A stretch of DNA of 64,000 nucleotides from Bacteroidales bacterium (lineage in GTDB: Bacteria; Bacteroidota; Bacteroidia; Bacteroidales; Muribaculaceae): the NCBI GenBank assembly GCA_019416425.1, contig DXXK01000027.1:1-64000 (forward strand), given 5' to 3'. Below are positions 16,119-23,124 of the stretch, in pieces (positions within the stretch are counted from its first letter, which is position 1; each line of letters opens with the position of its first letter). The notes under the pieces were generated by a model. The model saw only the letters and a list, made by a program, of their open reading frames with translations. It was not told the DNA's origin and made no database searches. A program made the position numbers and the translations under genes.

Positions 16119-16883
16119 ATGAAAGCAATGAAAATTATTCTCTCCGCCATGCTGCTCGCAGCAACCGCTTCGGTATTCGCCGTAACTCCCAAAGTGATAG
16201 CACATCGCGGCTACTGGACACCGGAAGGCTCGGCGCAGAACTCTATCCGCTCGCTTGTGAAGGCAGACTCAATCGGCTGTTATGCCAGCGAATTCGACGT
16301 ATGGATGACACCTGACGGCGTAATGATGGTTAACCATGATCCTACTATTAATGGCGTGGAGATACAGAGGACTCCGGCCGAAAGAGTAATGATTCAGAAA
16401 CTATCGAACGGTGAGTATATCCCCACTCTCGAACAATACCTCCACGAGGCAAAGAAACTGAATATCCGCCTTGTGCTCGAACTCAAGACTTTCGACAGCC
16501 GCGACATGGAGAAGCGAGCCGCTAAAAAAGCTGTGGACATGGTAAATAGATTCGGACTTCAGGACAGCACCGAGTATATTGTTTTCTCGAAAGACGCTTT
16601 CAGCGAATTGATCAAGATTGCTCCGAAAGGCACGAAAGTGCATTATCTTGACGGCGATTGCATTCCCGCTCAGATCAAGCACATGGGAGGGGCCGGTATC
16701 GACTATCACATCGGACTAATGAAAAAGCATCCCGAATGGATCAAGGAATGCCACGATCTCGGCCTTGTGGTGAATGTCTGGACGGTTAACGACCCGGCTG
16801 ACATGAAATGGTGCATCGACCATGGCGTCGACTATATCACCACCAACGACCCCGAACGCCTCCAGTCCCTCCTTCGCAAATAA
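16119..16883 (+). CDS. Periplasmic glycerophosphodiester phosphodiesterase
   Basis: 254 residues with a signal peptide (about 1-21) and a single GDPD TIM-barrel domain. Family residues are seen in VIAHRGYW (first catalytic His), SEFDVWMTPDG and MVNHDPTI (second catalytic His), and VNVWTVNDPADMKW near the end. These enzymes split glycerophosphodiesters into glycerol-3-phosphate and an alcohol in the periplasm with a bound metal ion. It is the only plus-strand gene in this part of the polysaccharide utilisation region and is framed by a 24-bp direct repeat, which suggests it was inserted here. No clear promoter. Confidence 0.92.
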   Translation: MKAMKIILSAMLLAATASVFAVTPKVIAHRGYWTPEGSAQNSIRSLVKADSIGCYASEFDVWMTPDGVMMVNHDPTINGVEIQRTPAERVMIQKLSNGEYIPTLEQYLHEAKKLNIRLVLELKTFDSRDMEKRAAKKAVDMVNRFGLQDSTEYIVFSKDAFSELIKIAPKGTKVHYLDGDCIPAQIKHMGGAGIDYHIGLMKKHPEWIKECHDLGLVVNVWTVNDPADMKWCIDHGVDYITTNDPERLQSLLRK

Positions 16884-16895
16884 TAATCGGACTAT

Positions 16896-16919
16896 TATGT
16901 TGTCAGGTCGTAAATTTAC
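16896..16919. repeat. 24-bp repeat, right copy
   Basis: Same-orientation partner of 15781-15804 with three mismatches, starting 13 bases after the GDPD stop codon. It lies 38 bases past the 3' end of the esterase gene. Confidence 0.6.
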
Positions 16920-16956
16920 GGCGACTCTCCATGTTTATCATAAAATATATGATATC

Positions 16957-17745
16957 TTAGTGCTTTAGGATCCGGTTGATGGTGTTCCTCAAAATGTGGA
17001 ATGCGGGTGAGGCCATGTCGCCGTGATTGAAACCCTGCAGTTCATATATCTCTACATCTGGATGTCCTATGAGCTTCATCATTCTCCACATGTAGGCGTT
17101 TTCCTCGTACCTGCCGAACAGCTCCAGGTTCCGGTCGCCGCTGACGATGATGTATGGAGGGGCGTCTTTTCTAATATGGGATATGGGGGCATAGCGGTCG
17201 ATTGTCGGTATCAGTTCCGAACCACCGTTGATCTTTCGCCATTCGTAGTGGGTGATTGCCTGACCGCTGAATGGAACGAGGGCGGCTAATGAATCGGCGT
17301 CACAGCCATACCGGGCCAGCCAGGACTTGTCGAGGCCGATCATGCTTGTGAGATAGCCTCCGGCGGAATGACCTGCGACTATGATCCTGGAGGTGTCGCC
17401 TCCGTATGACTTGCCGTTACGGAATGCCCAGGCCACCGCTGACGCGGCATCATCGATACAGGAATCTATGGGTACCGTAGGCAACAGACGGTAATTCGGG
17501 GATATGACAACATACTCCGTATCTTCCAGTTCCTTCGGAATGTAGCAGTTTCCGGAAACCAGTCCGCCACCATGGAACCACACCACGATCGGTTTGCCCG
17601 CCATTCCTTCCACATGCGATACCTTCAGGATGTTACGGTCATGGCTTCCATATCTCACCTCGGTGGTCTGTCGCTGCGAATATGCCTGGAATCCGGTCAA
17701 TAAAATGCCAATAAGGCAGAATAATCCATAAATAGTTGTCTTCAT
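16957..17745 (-). CDS. Secreted alpha/beta hydrolase, carbohydrate-esterase-like
   Basis: 262 residues with a signal peptide (about 1-23). The oxyanion-hole motif HGGG (in VWFHGGGLVSGN), nucleophile elbow GHSAGG, an Asp in VSGDRNLELFG and a C-terminal His in GFNHGDM make a complete Ser-Asp-His triad of the BD-FAE/Aes type. Such enzymes remove acetyl or feruloyl esters from plant polysaccharides or act as small lipases. Within this gene group a de-esterification role on the glycan is the best guess. It has its own promoter and an unusual leader with an 18-bp hairpin. Confidence 0.85.
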   Translation of the reverse strand: MKTTIYGLFCLIGILLTGFQAYSQRQTTEVRYGSHDRNILKVSHVEGMAGKPIVVWFHGGGLVSGNCYIPKELEDTEYVVISPNYRLLPTVPIDSCIDDAASAVAWAFRNGKSYGGDTSRIIVAGHSAGGYLTSMIGLDKSWLARYGCDADSLAALVPFSGQAITHYEWRKINGGSELIPTIDRYAPISHIRKDAPPYIIVSGDRNLELFGRYEENAYMWRMMKLIGHPDVEIYELQGFNHGDMASPAFHILRNTINRILKH

Positions 17746-17763
17746 TGTTGTCGTTATTAAAAC

Positions 17764-17815
17764 AAAGTTGTTCCGACTTATTCATGAACGTTTAGAAATA
17801 AGTCGAAACAACTTT
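17764..17815 (-). promoter_or_regulatory. 18-bp hairpin in the esterase leader
   Basis: AAAGTTGTT-C-CGACTTATT (17764-17782) pairs with AATAAGTCG-A-AACAACTTT (17797-17815), one C-A mismatch and a 14-base loop. It lies between the esterase promoter (17851-17881) and its ATG, so the messenger starts with it. On the minus strand TGTTTTAATAACG follows, so it could act as an attenuator or as the terminator of the 17906-19897 gene. Confidence 0.65.
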
Positions 17816-17850
17816 TAATGGGTTCAACTTGCTGATTCTGATTATCAATG

Positions 17851-17881
17851 CAAAATTACATAGTTTTCAGCATAAATGCAA
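17851..17881 (-). promoter_or_regulatory. Promoter of the esterase gene
   Basis: Minus-strand TTG (17881-17879), 20-base spacer, TAATTTTG (17858-17851). It would give a leader of about 95-100 bases carrying the hairpin at 17764-17815. Confidence 0.7.
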
Positions 17882-17905
17882 GGAACTATAATAGTCCGAG
17901 CCTTG

Positions 17906-19897
17906 TCACAGCCAGTTGTCCAGCCGCTCGGGGCTGAGCATCTGCCACAGGGAGGCCACGGTCCAGCCGGGAGCGAAGATGTCGTTGTAGAAACCCTTTC
18001 CGTTCCTGCCGTAATCCCAGGTGGTGTGCTGGATCACTTCGGGATAGTATCCGGCCTTGGCGATGTCGAACATATTGTCCTGGGACGGCATCAGCTGAAG
18101 CATCGAGGACTTGATCACGTTGGCGAAATCGCTGAAGCGGGGCTCGGAATAATGAGCAGCGAGTTTGTCCAGGACCGAGGCGAAGTCAAAGACGAAGACG
18201 TCGATATGGTTGTTCTCGACCGATACGTTACCCCAGCCGCGGGACTTGAATCCCACCTCGCCGAGCATCTGTCCCGGAGCGAAGGGTACATCCCACAGAT
18301 AATACCAAGACAGACAGAAATAAGCGGCCTTCCTGCAGAGGTCCAGATAATGCTCCTGCTCCTTGCCCTTGGTGACGTTTGCCAGGTAATACATGGCGGT
18401 GGTGGCGTAGAGCGAAGCCTCCTTGTCCTCGCAGTTCGCGTCGAGGGTGGATGAGAAATAGTCGGCCTTGTCGATCAGCTCCTTTTCCAGATATTGACCG
18501 GTGGCACGTGCGGAATCCAGGTATTTCTTGTCCTTGAAGTACTTATATGCCATGGTCAGCGGCAGGGTGGCCGAGGGAGTGCTGCCTCCCGTCGGGTCGG
18601 GCCGGGTGCCGTCACACTTGAACTTGCGCGGGAAACTGCCGTCGGTGTTCTGGGGAGTCAGTAAGTTGTCCATCAGAGTCTTGACCTTGCGGTCCCATTC
18701 AGGATGCTTCCTTCCCTTGGTTTTCTCGTAATTCAGCCATGACAGCAAGGCATAGGCACCTTCCGACTGACGCCGGATACTCATGACGTCACTCTCGCGG
18801 CCGTTGTTCAGCATTACGTCTTCACGAAGATATCCTTCCGGAGTGAATCCATGCGCCAGGACGCTGTCGAAGATGGCGTTGGCTTTGGCAATGAGATCAC
18901 TATTGTTAGTGTTTTCGCCGTATTCAAGAGCGTTAAGGGCGTTGAGCAGCACACGACCGACGAATCCAATCTGGAAGCGGGGAGTGCTGGCGCAGTCGTC
19001 GGTGCGCATCTCGAGTCCCGAGAAATACTTCAGGTCATAATCGTCGACGTAACTGTTGGTGAAATATGCGCTCAGGTATTTCTTGGCATCATCGGATGTC
19101 ATTGCATTCTGAAGGGGCTTGGGCTGGAATGTGTCGTAGGCATAAGTCCAGGTATCGGCCACGAAATCGGAATAGTCAGGGTTTGCGCTGTGTCTTATCT
19201 GCCAGTTTATGGAAAGCGTTTCTCCCTTGTCGATCTTGATGAACGCGGTGACAGGGTCTATGAGCTGAAGCTTGCGGATGTAGCGTCTTGGAGTCTCGCG
19301 ATAAGGGAAGCTGACCACAAGTGATGCCGAGCCGTCCGTGTTGTCGAATCCGGTGGATCCGATGGAGGTGTTGCCGGAAAGCAGGATTTCGCCTGTGAGA
19401 TTCTGCGTAAGGCAGTCCTCGCCCTGAATGCGGTTGTCGAGGCGTACCACGGAAACTCCTTGTCTGTTGGCAGTGTCGTAAATGCCGGTCAATGGAGTGC
19501 TTAGACGGTCTTCCCTGACACTCCAGCTGTCGGAAGTGTGGAATGAAGGTGCCTCCTTGGGGGACCGGAGGTTCCGGTGGTACCAGAATCCGGGCATATA
19601 GAACTCGCAGTCCCCGGACTTCATGGCGGTATGGATTGTGTCCGTGAGGTTGAACCAGCAGGACTGATCGGCGGTTACGGTAAACGTCACGGTCTCCGTG
19701 TCGCCATCCGTCGAGACATGTCGCGTGATTTCCAGCGGTAGCTGGGTCGAACTCTTCATTTTCCCATTCATGCCCTGGGACAGACTGTACTCGGTACTTT
19801 TCTTACCGGGATACTTGATGGCCACGCTTGTCTGAGCCATGGCCGTAAATGCATGGGACGCAACGAGTCCCATGCATAACAACAACATTTTAACCAT
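17906..19897 (-). CDS. Secreted glycan-active-type protein, unknown family ((alpha/alpha)-barrel likely)
   Basis: 663 residues with a signal peptide (about 1-21). The first 230 or so residues look like a beta-sandwich (alternating short strands, FWYHRNLRSPKEAP, many Trp/Tyr). From about residue 290 on, helices carrying aromatic and acidic residues dominate (RRQSEGAYALLSWLNYE, NTDGSFPRKFKCDG, GWGNVSVENNHIDVFVFDFA), the pattern of an (alpha/alpha)6 or (alpha/alpha)7 barrel as in several glycoside hydrolases and polysaccharide lyases. I cannot assign a known CAZy family. It sits six bases downstream of the GH43 lipoprotein gene, surely in one operon, and so should act on the same glycan. Confidence 0.75.
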   Translation of the reverse strand: MVKMLLLCMGLVASHAFTAMAQTSVAIKYPGKKSTEYSLSQGMNGKMKSSTQLPLEITRHVSTDGDTETVTFTVTADQSCWFNLTDTIHTAMKSGDCEFYMPGFWYHRNLRSPKEAPSFHTSDSWSVREDRLSTPLTGIYDTANRQGVSVVRLDNRIQGEDCLTQNLTGEILLSGNTSIGSTGFDNTDGSASLVVSFPYRETPRRYIRKLQLIDPVTAFIKIDKGETLSINWQIRHSANPDYSDFVADTWTYAYDTFQPKPLQNAMTSDDAKKYLSAYFTNSYVDDYDLKYFSGLEMRTDDCASTPRFQIGFVGRVLLNALNALEYGENTNNSDLIAKANAIFDSVLAHGFTPEGYLREDVMLNNGRESDVMSIRRQSEGAYALLSWLNYEKTKGRKHPEWDRKVKTLMDNLLTPQNTDGSFPRKFKCDGTRPDPTGGSTPSATLPLTMAYKYFKDKKYLDSARATGQYLEKELIDKADYFSSTLDANCEDKEASLYATTAMYYLANVTKGKEQEHYLDLCRKAAYFCLSWYYLWDVPFAPGQMLGEVGFKSRGWGNVSVENNHIDVFVFDFASVLDKLAAHYSEPRFSDFANVIKSSMLQLMPSQDNMFDIAKAGYYPEVIQHTTWDYGRNGKGFYNDIFAPGWTVASLWQMLSPERLDNWL

Positions 19898-19903
19898 TAA
19901 ATC

Positions 19904-20908
19904 TTATTTTTGTACAGGTTTTATAATGGAATTTGCATTAGCCGTAATGTCATACACGCCGGTATCAGAATCCTTGCGCATATCCAGCGTCACGATGCGA
20001 GTGCGTCTTGGGGCTACCACACTGTCGGAATTATGCACATGGTACACATACCGGTAATTACCATCATTGTCGATGAAGACATCTCCGTGTCCGGACCCTT
20101 TCTCACCTACGATTTCACGGTGTATGATAGGGTTTTTCGGGTTCTTGGTCCAAGGTCCGGTTGGGGAATCGGCAACAGCGTATCCCACGGCATAGTCAGG
20201 ACTCATGAAATGGTTGGCCGAATAGAACAGGTAGTACTTGCCGTCGAGCTTGATCACGGTCGGTCCCTCCATCACCGGATTGCTTTTGTATGCGGGAGTC
20301 GCCTCCCAGGCCTGATCGTTCCTGAAACAACGTGTCAGGGTACCGTCGATGATTGATCCTGTCGCCGGATTGAACTCACCGACCCAAAGGAAATTACCGT
20401 TGTCGAAGCGTACATGGTACAGGTACCATTTGCCGTCATCATCCTTGAAAAGGAACGAGTCGATGTTCTTCTCGCTGCCGTCGATGGGCGTAATGTTCTG
20501 CTGCGTGTAGTCGCCGTTCAGTCTGTCGGATTTCGCCAGGACGGTCTGTTCGTCGGCAGTGTATGTAAACCAGTACGCGCTGTCGGTCCTGACTATCTGC
20601 GGGGCCCAGAAGCCTTTGGTGCCAAATGTCTGTTTCCCGCCGCGCAGGATCATGGAGTCGGGGCGGGCCGGTTGCCAGTTCTTCAAGTCGGAGGATTCCA
20701 GCAATGCGAATCCCAGCGGTTCGCGGTTGCGTGTACCGGTGAGGTAATATTTGCCATTTTCCGTATATACGGTGGGATCGGCAAAAAGAACCTCGTTTCC
20801 GTTGATTCCTTCATTTCGGGCCCTCTCGGTGCCGCAAGCGCCCAGGACGGTCGGCAGTGCCGCCAGCCCCAGCAGCAGGATGGTTGATGTTTGGGTTCGT
20901 TTATACAT
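19904..20908 (-). CDS. GH43-family lipoprotein hydrolase
   Basis: 334 residues from the ATG at 20908 (MYKRTQTS); a longer frame upstream would include the promoter and is rejected. A lipoprotein signal ends at VLGAC. The beta-propeller shows the base Asp in FADPTVYTENGKYYL, the middle Asp in NIDSFLFKDDDGKWYLYHV and the acid Glu in VMEGPTVIKLDGKYYLFYS: a complete GH43 triad. Likely an alpha-L-arabinofuranosidase or related exo-enzyme tethered to the membrane. First gene of a two-gene operon with the 663-residue protein. Confidence 0.92.
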   Translation of the reverse strand: MYKRTQTSTILLLGLAALPTVLGACGTERARNEGINGNEVLFADPTVYTENGKYYLTGTRNREPLGFALLESSDLKNWQPARPDSMILRGGKQTFGTKGFWAPQIVRTDSAYWFTYTADEQTVLAKSDRLNGDYTQQNITPIDGSEKNIDSFLFKDDDGKWYLYHVRFDNGNFLWVGEFNPATGSIIDGTLTRCFRNDQAWEATPAYKSNPVMEGPTVIKLDGKYYLFYSANHFMSPDYAVGYAVADSPTGPWTKNPKNPIIHREIVGEKGSGHGDVFIDNDGNYRYVYHVHNSDSVVAPRRTRIVTLDMRKDSDTGVYDITANANSIIKPVQK

Positions 20909-20971
20909 GATATTAATATGGAGTTGGTATTGTCGGATGGAATAGAATACTGTTGAATCTTGATTCCGATG

Positions 20972-20979
20972 CAAATTTA
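20972..20979 (-). promoter_or_regulatory. -7 box of the GH43 lipoprotein operon
   Basis: Minus-strand TAAATTTG, 64 bases before the ATG. There is no TTG at the usual -33 position, so it may need an activator such as the hybrid two-component regulator encoded at 31.0-35.1 kb. Confidence 0.5.
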
Positions 20980-21127
20980 TCTCATGAAACACAATTGGCA
21001 GGGTAATTCTGTTTTTCAAGAGGGTAAGATTGTTGAATGGAACGAAAAATTCTTGATTTTCATGGGTTATTAGACGAAATTCCTAATTTTAAAAACAATT
21101 CTACCCATGTTCCATTCCGCTATAATC

Positions 21128-21211
21128 TAATTTTGCACCATCAAAATTCAGTTAACCGCAAAATTTAGTTGACCGTAAAATTGACCATGGACTGATCTGT
21201 GCATACAGATC
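21128..21211 (+). promoter_or_regulatory. Promoter region of the SusC operon with tandem repeats and palindrome
   Basis: TAATTTTG (21128-21135) is a -7 box without a -33 TTG. Downstream are two 17-bp tandem units (21151-21167 and 21168-21184; GTT[A/G]ACCG[C/T]AAAATT as core). A perfect 18-bp palindrome follows at 21194-21211 (GATCTGT-GCAT-ACAGATC). The divergent intergenic space between the minus-strand GH43 operon and the plus-strand operon is the expected place for binding by the hybrid two-component regulator. Confidence 0.5.
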
Positions 21212-21287
21212 ATTTTAATGTCTTGCTTGGGATTGACCTCAAAGCCGGTTTCACTTGAACATACCTTAAAAACAAACAATAACATTT

Positions 21288-23030
21288 ATGAGAAAGCAAG
21301 CATTACTCGTATCATCCGCAGTCATGTTCTGCATGGGAGCCGTCGCAGAGACGTTGCCGGAGGGAACGACCGCCCTGCTGCCCGCAGGCGTGACAGCGAA
21401 CATTACACAAAACAAGCAGTTCTACGCCCAGAAGAACCTGTGTATAGCTGGATCGCCCGCACAGGGCTACAAGGCATACTTCTCGGCAGTTGATGCCGAT
21501 CATGGTGAGGAACTGTGGGTCACCGACGGCACCGTGGCCGGAACCCGTATGGTAAAGGATATTCAGCCCGGTGTCGGAACATCGGATATCCAGTATCTGA
21601 CCCGTTTCAACGACAAGGTGGTCTTCTCCGCCAACGACGGTGAGAACGGCTACGAGCTGTGGATCTCGGACGGCACGGAAGCCGGCACCCACATGGTGAA
21701 GGACATCCATGAGATGGACAGCTCCAATCCCATCGGATTCTGCCAGATGGACGAGAACCATTTCATCTTCTTCGCCACGGATTTCGACAGCGAGACGGAA
21801 TATGAGGTACCGCAGAAGTGGCTGTGGATTTCGGACGGTACTGAGGAAGGCACCAAGCTGGTGGCCCGTGTGGACTGCGTCTTCCCGGGCGTCGAGGAAG
21901 CCGACAACCGCTGGGGCGCTGTCCAGCGCGTAGGCCGCAAGGTCTTCTTCAAGGCCGAGGAAGCCGACAAGGCCGGCAAGACGAGCGGTGTCGAGATATG
22001 GGTAACCGATGGCACGGAAGCCGGGACACATATCGTGAAGGACATAAACGTAGAGCCCAATGTGAATAAGGAAGGCTCGACACTCTCCTCCGCGCCCGCA
22101 CATCTGATCAACTTCTACAACGAGAAGCTGTTCTTCAAGGCATGGTCCATCGAGTCGGGCAACGAGCCCTGGGCATCGGACGGCACAGAGGCCGGTACGT
22201 ATGAGATCTACAACACCAATACGGCGGTAGGCGACAACGGACTGGGTATCGGTGGCGGAGTCACCATGGTGGGCGAGCCTTACAACGGCATGATCGTGTT
22301 CCGTACCGGTCATCCCACATACGGCAGTGAGCTTGGGTTCACCACCTGCGAGCAGGGCAACTACGGCTGCATCGATATCTTCACGTACGAGCCTACCAAC
22401 GAGAGCCAGTCCTTCCCTGACAGCGGCGTTGTATTCGACGGTCTGTATATGTTCTGCGCGGCCACAGGCTTCGACGGAGCCGTTGAGAGCCACCGAGGCG
22501 GCGAGCTCCACTGCTTCGACGGCACCAAGGTATGGATGCAGTATGACTATGCGCCCGGCACGGGCTGCGACTGGGTCAAGGAGCCTCTTGTGGTAGGCGG
22601 CTCGCTCTACTGGTGGAACGAAGGCAGCCTTGACGGCACGACGGCTACGGATACAAAGCTTCATCGTCTGGACAAATGGGACGGTGTGCCTACAATTGTC
22701 TCCAACATCGATGCCAACGGCGACAAGGTCTACGGGCTCCGCAACCTGGCCGGTGACCTGCTGTACACATCGGCTGTAAACAACCAGCTGTACTGCTACC
22801 ATTACCGTCAGGAGGGTTATGACCCCACCAAGAATCCCGATGTAATGGAGCCGGAGTACCGCACACGCGCCGAGATCGCGGCCGGAGGCAGCGGTGTCAG
22901 CCAGATTACCGATGACGAGAACGCTCCGGTTGAGTTCTACAATCTTCAGGGCATCAGGATGAACGGCAACGAGCCGGGTCTCTACATCCGTCGTCAGGGT
23001 TCCAAAGTAAGCAAAATCATCGTAAAATAA
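21288..23030 (+). CDS. Secreted repeat protein with ELWxxDGTxxGT repeats and C-terminal sorting-like tail
   Basis: 580 residues with a signal peptide (about 1-20). Five or more copies of [ED][LIP]W[VIA][TS]DGT[VE][AE]GT are spaced roughly 45-60 residues apart in the first half (for example ELWVTDGTVAGT, ELWISDGTEAGT, EIWVTDGTEAGT), suggesting a beta-propeller. The second half is less regular. The last 35 residues (APVEFYNLQGIRMNGNEPG, then LYIRRQGSKVSKIIVK) match the short C-terminal tail very common in secreted Muribaculaceae/Prevotella proteins and resemble a type IX sorting signal. It heads the SusC/D operon, so a surface glycan-binding role is plausible; no catalytic motif seen. Confidence 0.75.
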   Translation: MRKQALLVSSAVMFCMGAVAETLPEGTTALLPAGVTANITQNKQFYAQKNLCIAGSPAQGYKAYFSAVDADHGEELWVTDGTVAGTRMVKDIQPGVGTSDIQYLTRFNDKVVFSANDGENGYELWISDGTEAGTHMVKDIHEMDSSNPIGFCQMDENHFIFFATDFDSETEYEVPQKWLWISDGTEEGTKLVARVDCVFPGVEEADNRWGAVQRVGRKVFFKAEEADKAGKTSGVEIWVTDGTEAGTHIVKDINVEPNVNKEGSTLSSAPAHLINFYNEKLFFKAWSIESGNEPWASDGTEAGTYEIYNTNTAVGDNGLGIGGGVTMVGEPYNGMIVFRTGHPTYGSELGFTTCEQGNYGCIDIFTYEPTNESQSFPDSGVVFDGLYMFCAATGFDGAVESHRGGELHCFDGTKVWMQYDYAPGTGCDWVKEPLVVGGSLYWWNEGSLDGTTATDTKLHRLDKWDGVPTIVSNIDANGDKVYGLRNLAGDLLYTSAVNNQLYCYHYRQEGYDPTKNPDVMEPEYRTRAEIAAGGSGVSQITDDENAPVEFYNLQGIRMNGNEPGLYIRRQGSKVSKIIVK

Positions 23031-23045
23031 GGTAGATAATAATCA

Positions 23046-23073
23046 GCCCGGAGGTGGAGGATCACCTCCGGGC
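23046..23073. terminator. GC-rich 11-bp hairpin between repeat protein and susC
   Basis: GCCCGGAGGTG (23046-23056), loop of six, perfect complement at 23063-23073. No T-run follows, so it may only reduce read-through or protect the upstream messenger end, which is common before susC genes. Confidence 0.55.
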
Positions 23074-23124
23074 AACCCTCCTCACACCTTAGTGCGTGTC
23101 TTCCATTAATCCAACACATGAACC

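Noticed and set aside
21312..22802. A 496-codon open frame opposite the DGT-repeat protein
   Set aside because: It overlaps a plus-strand gene with signal peptide, regular repeats and sorting tail; the antisense product has none of these.
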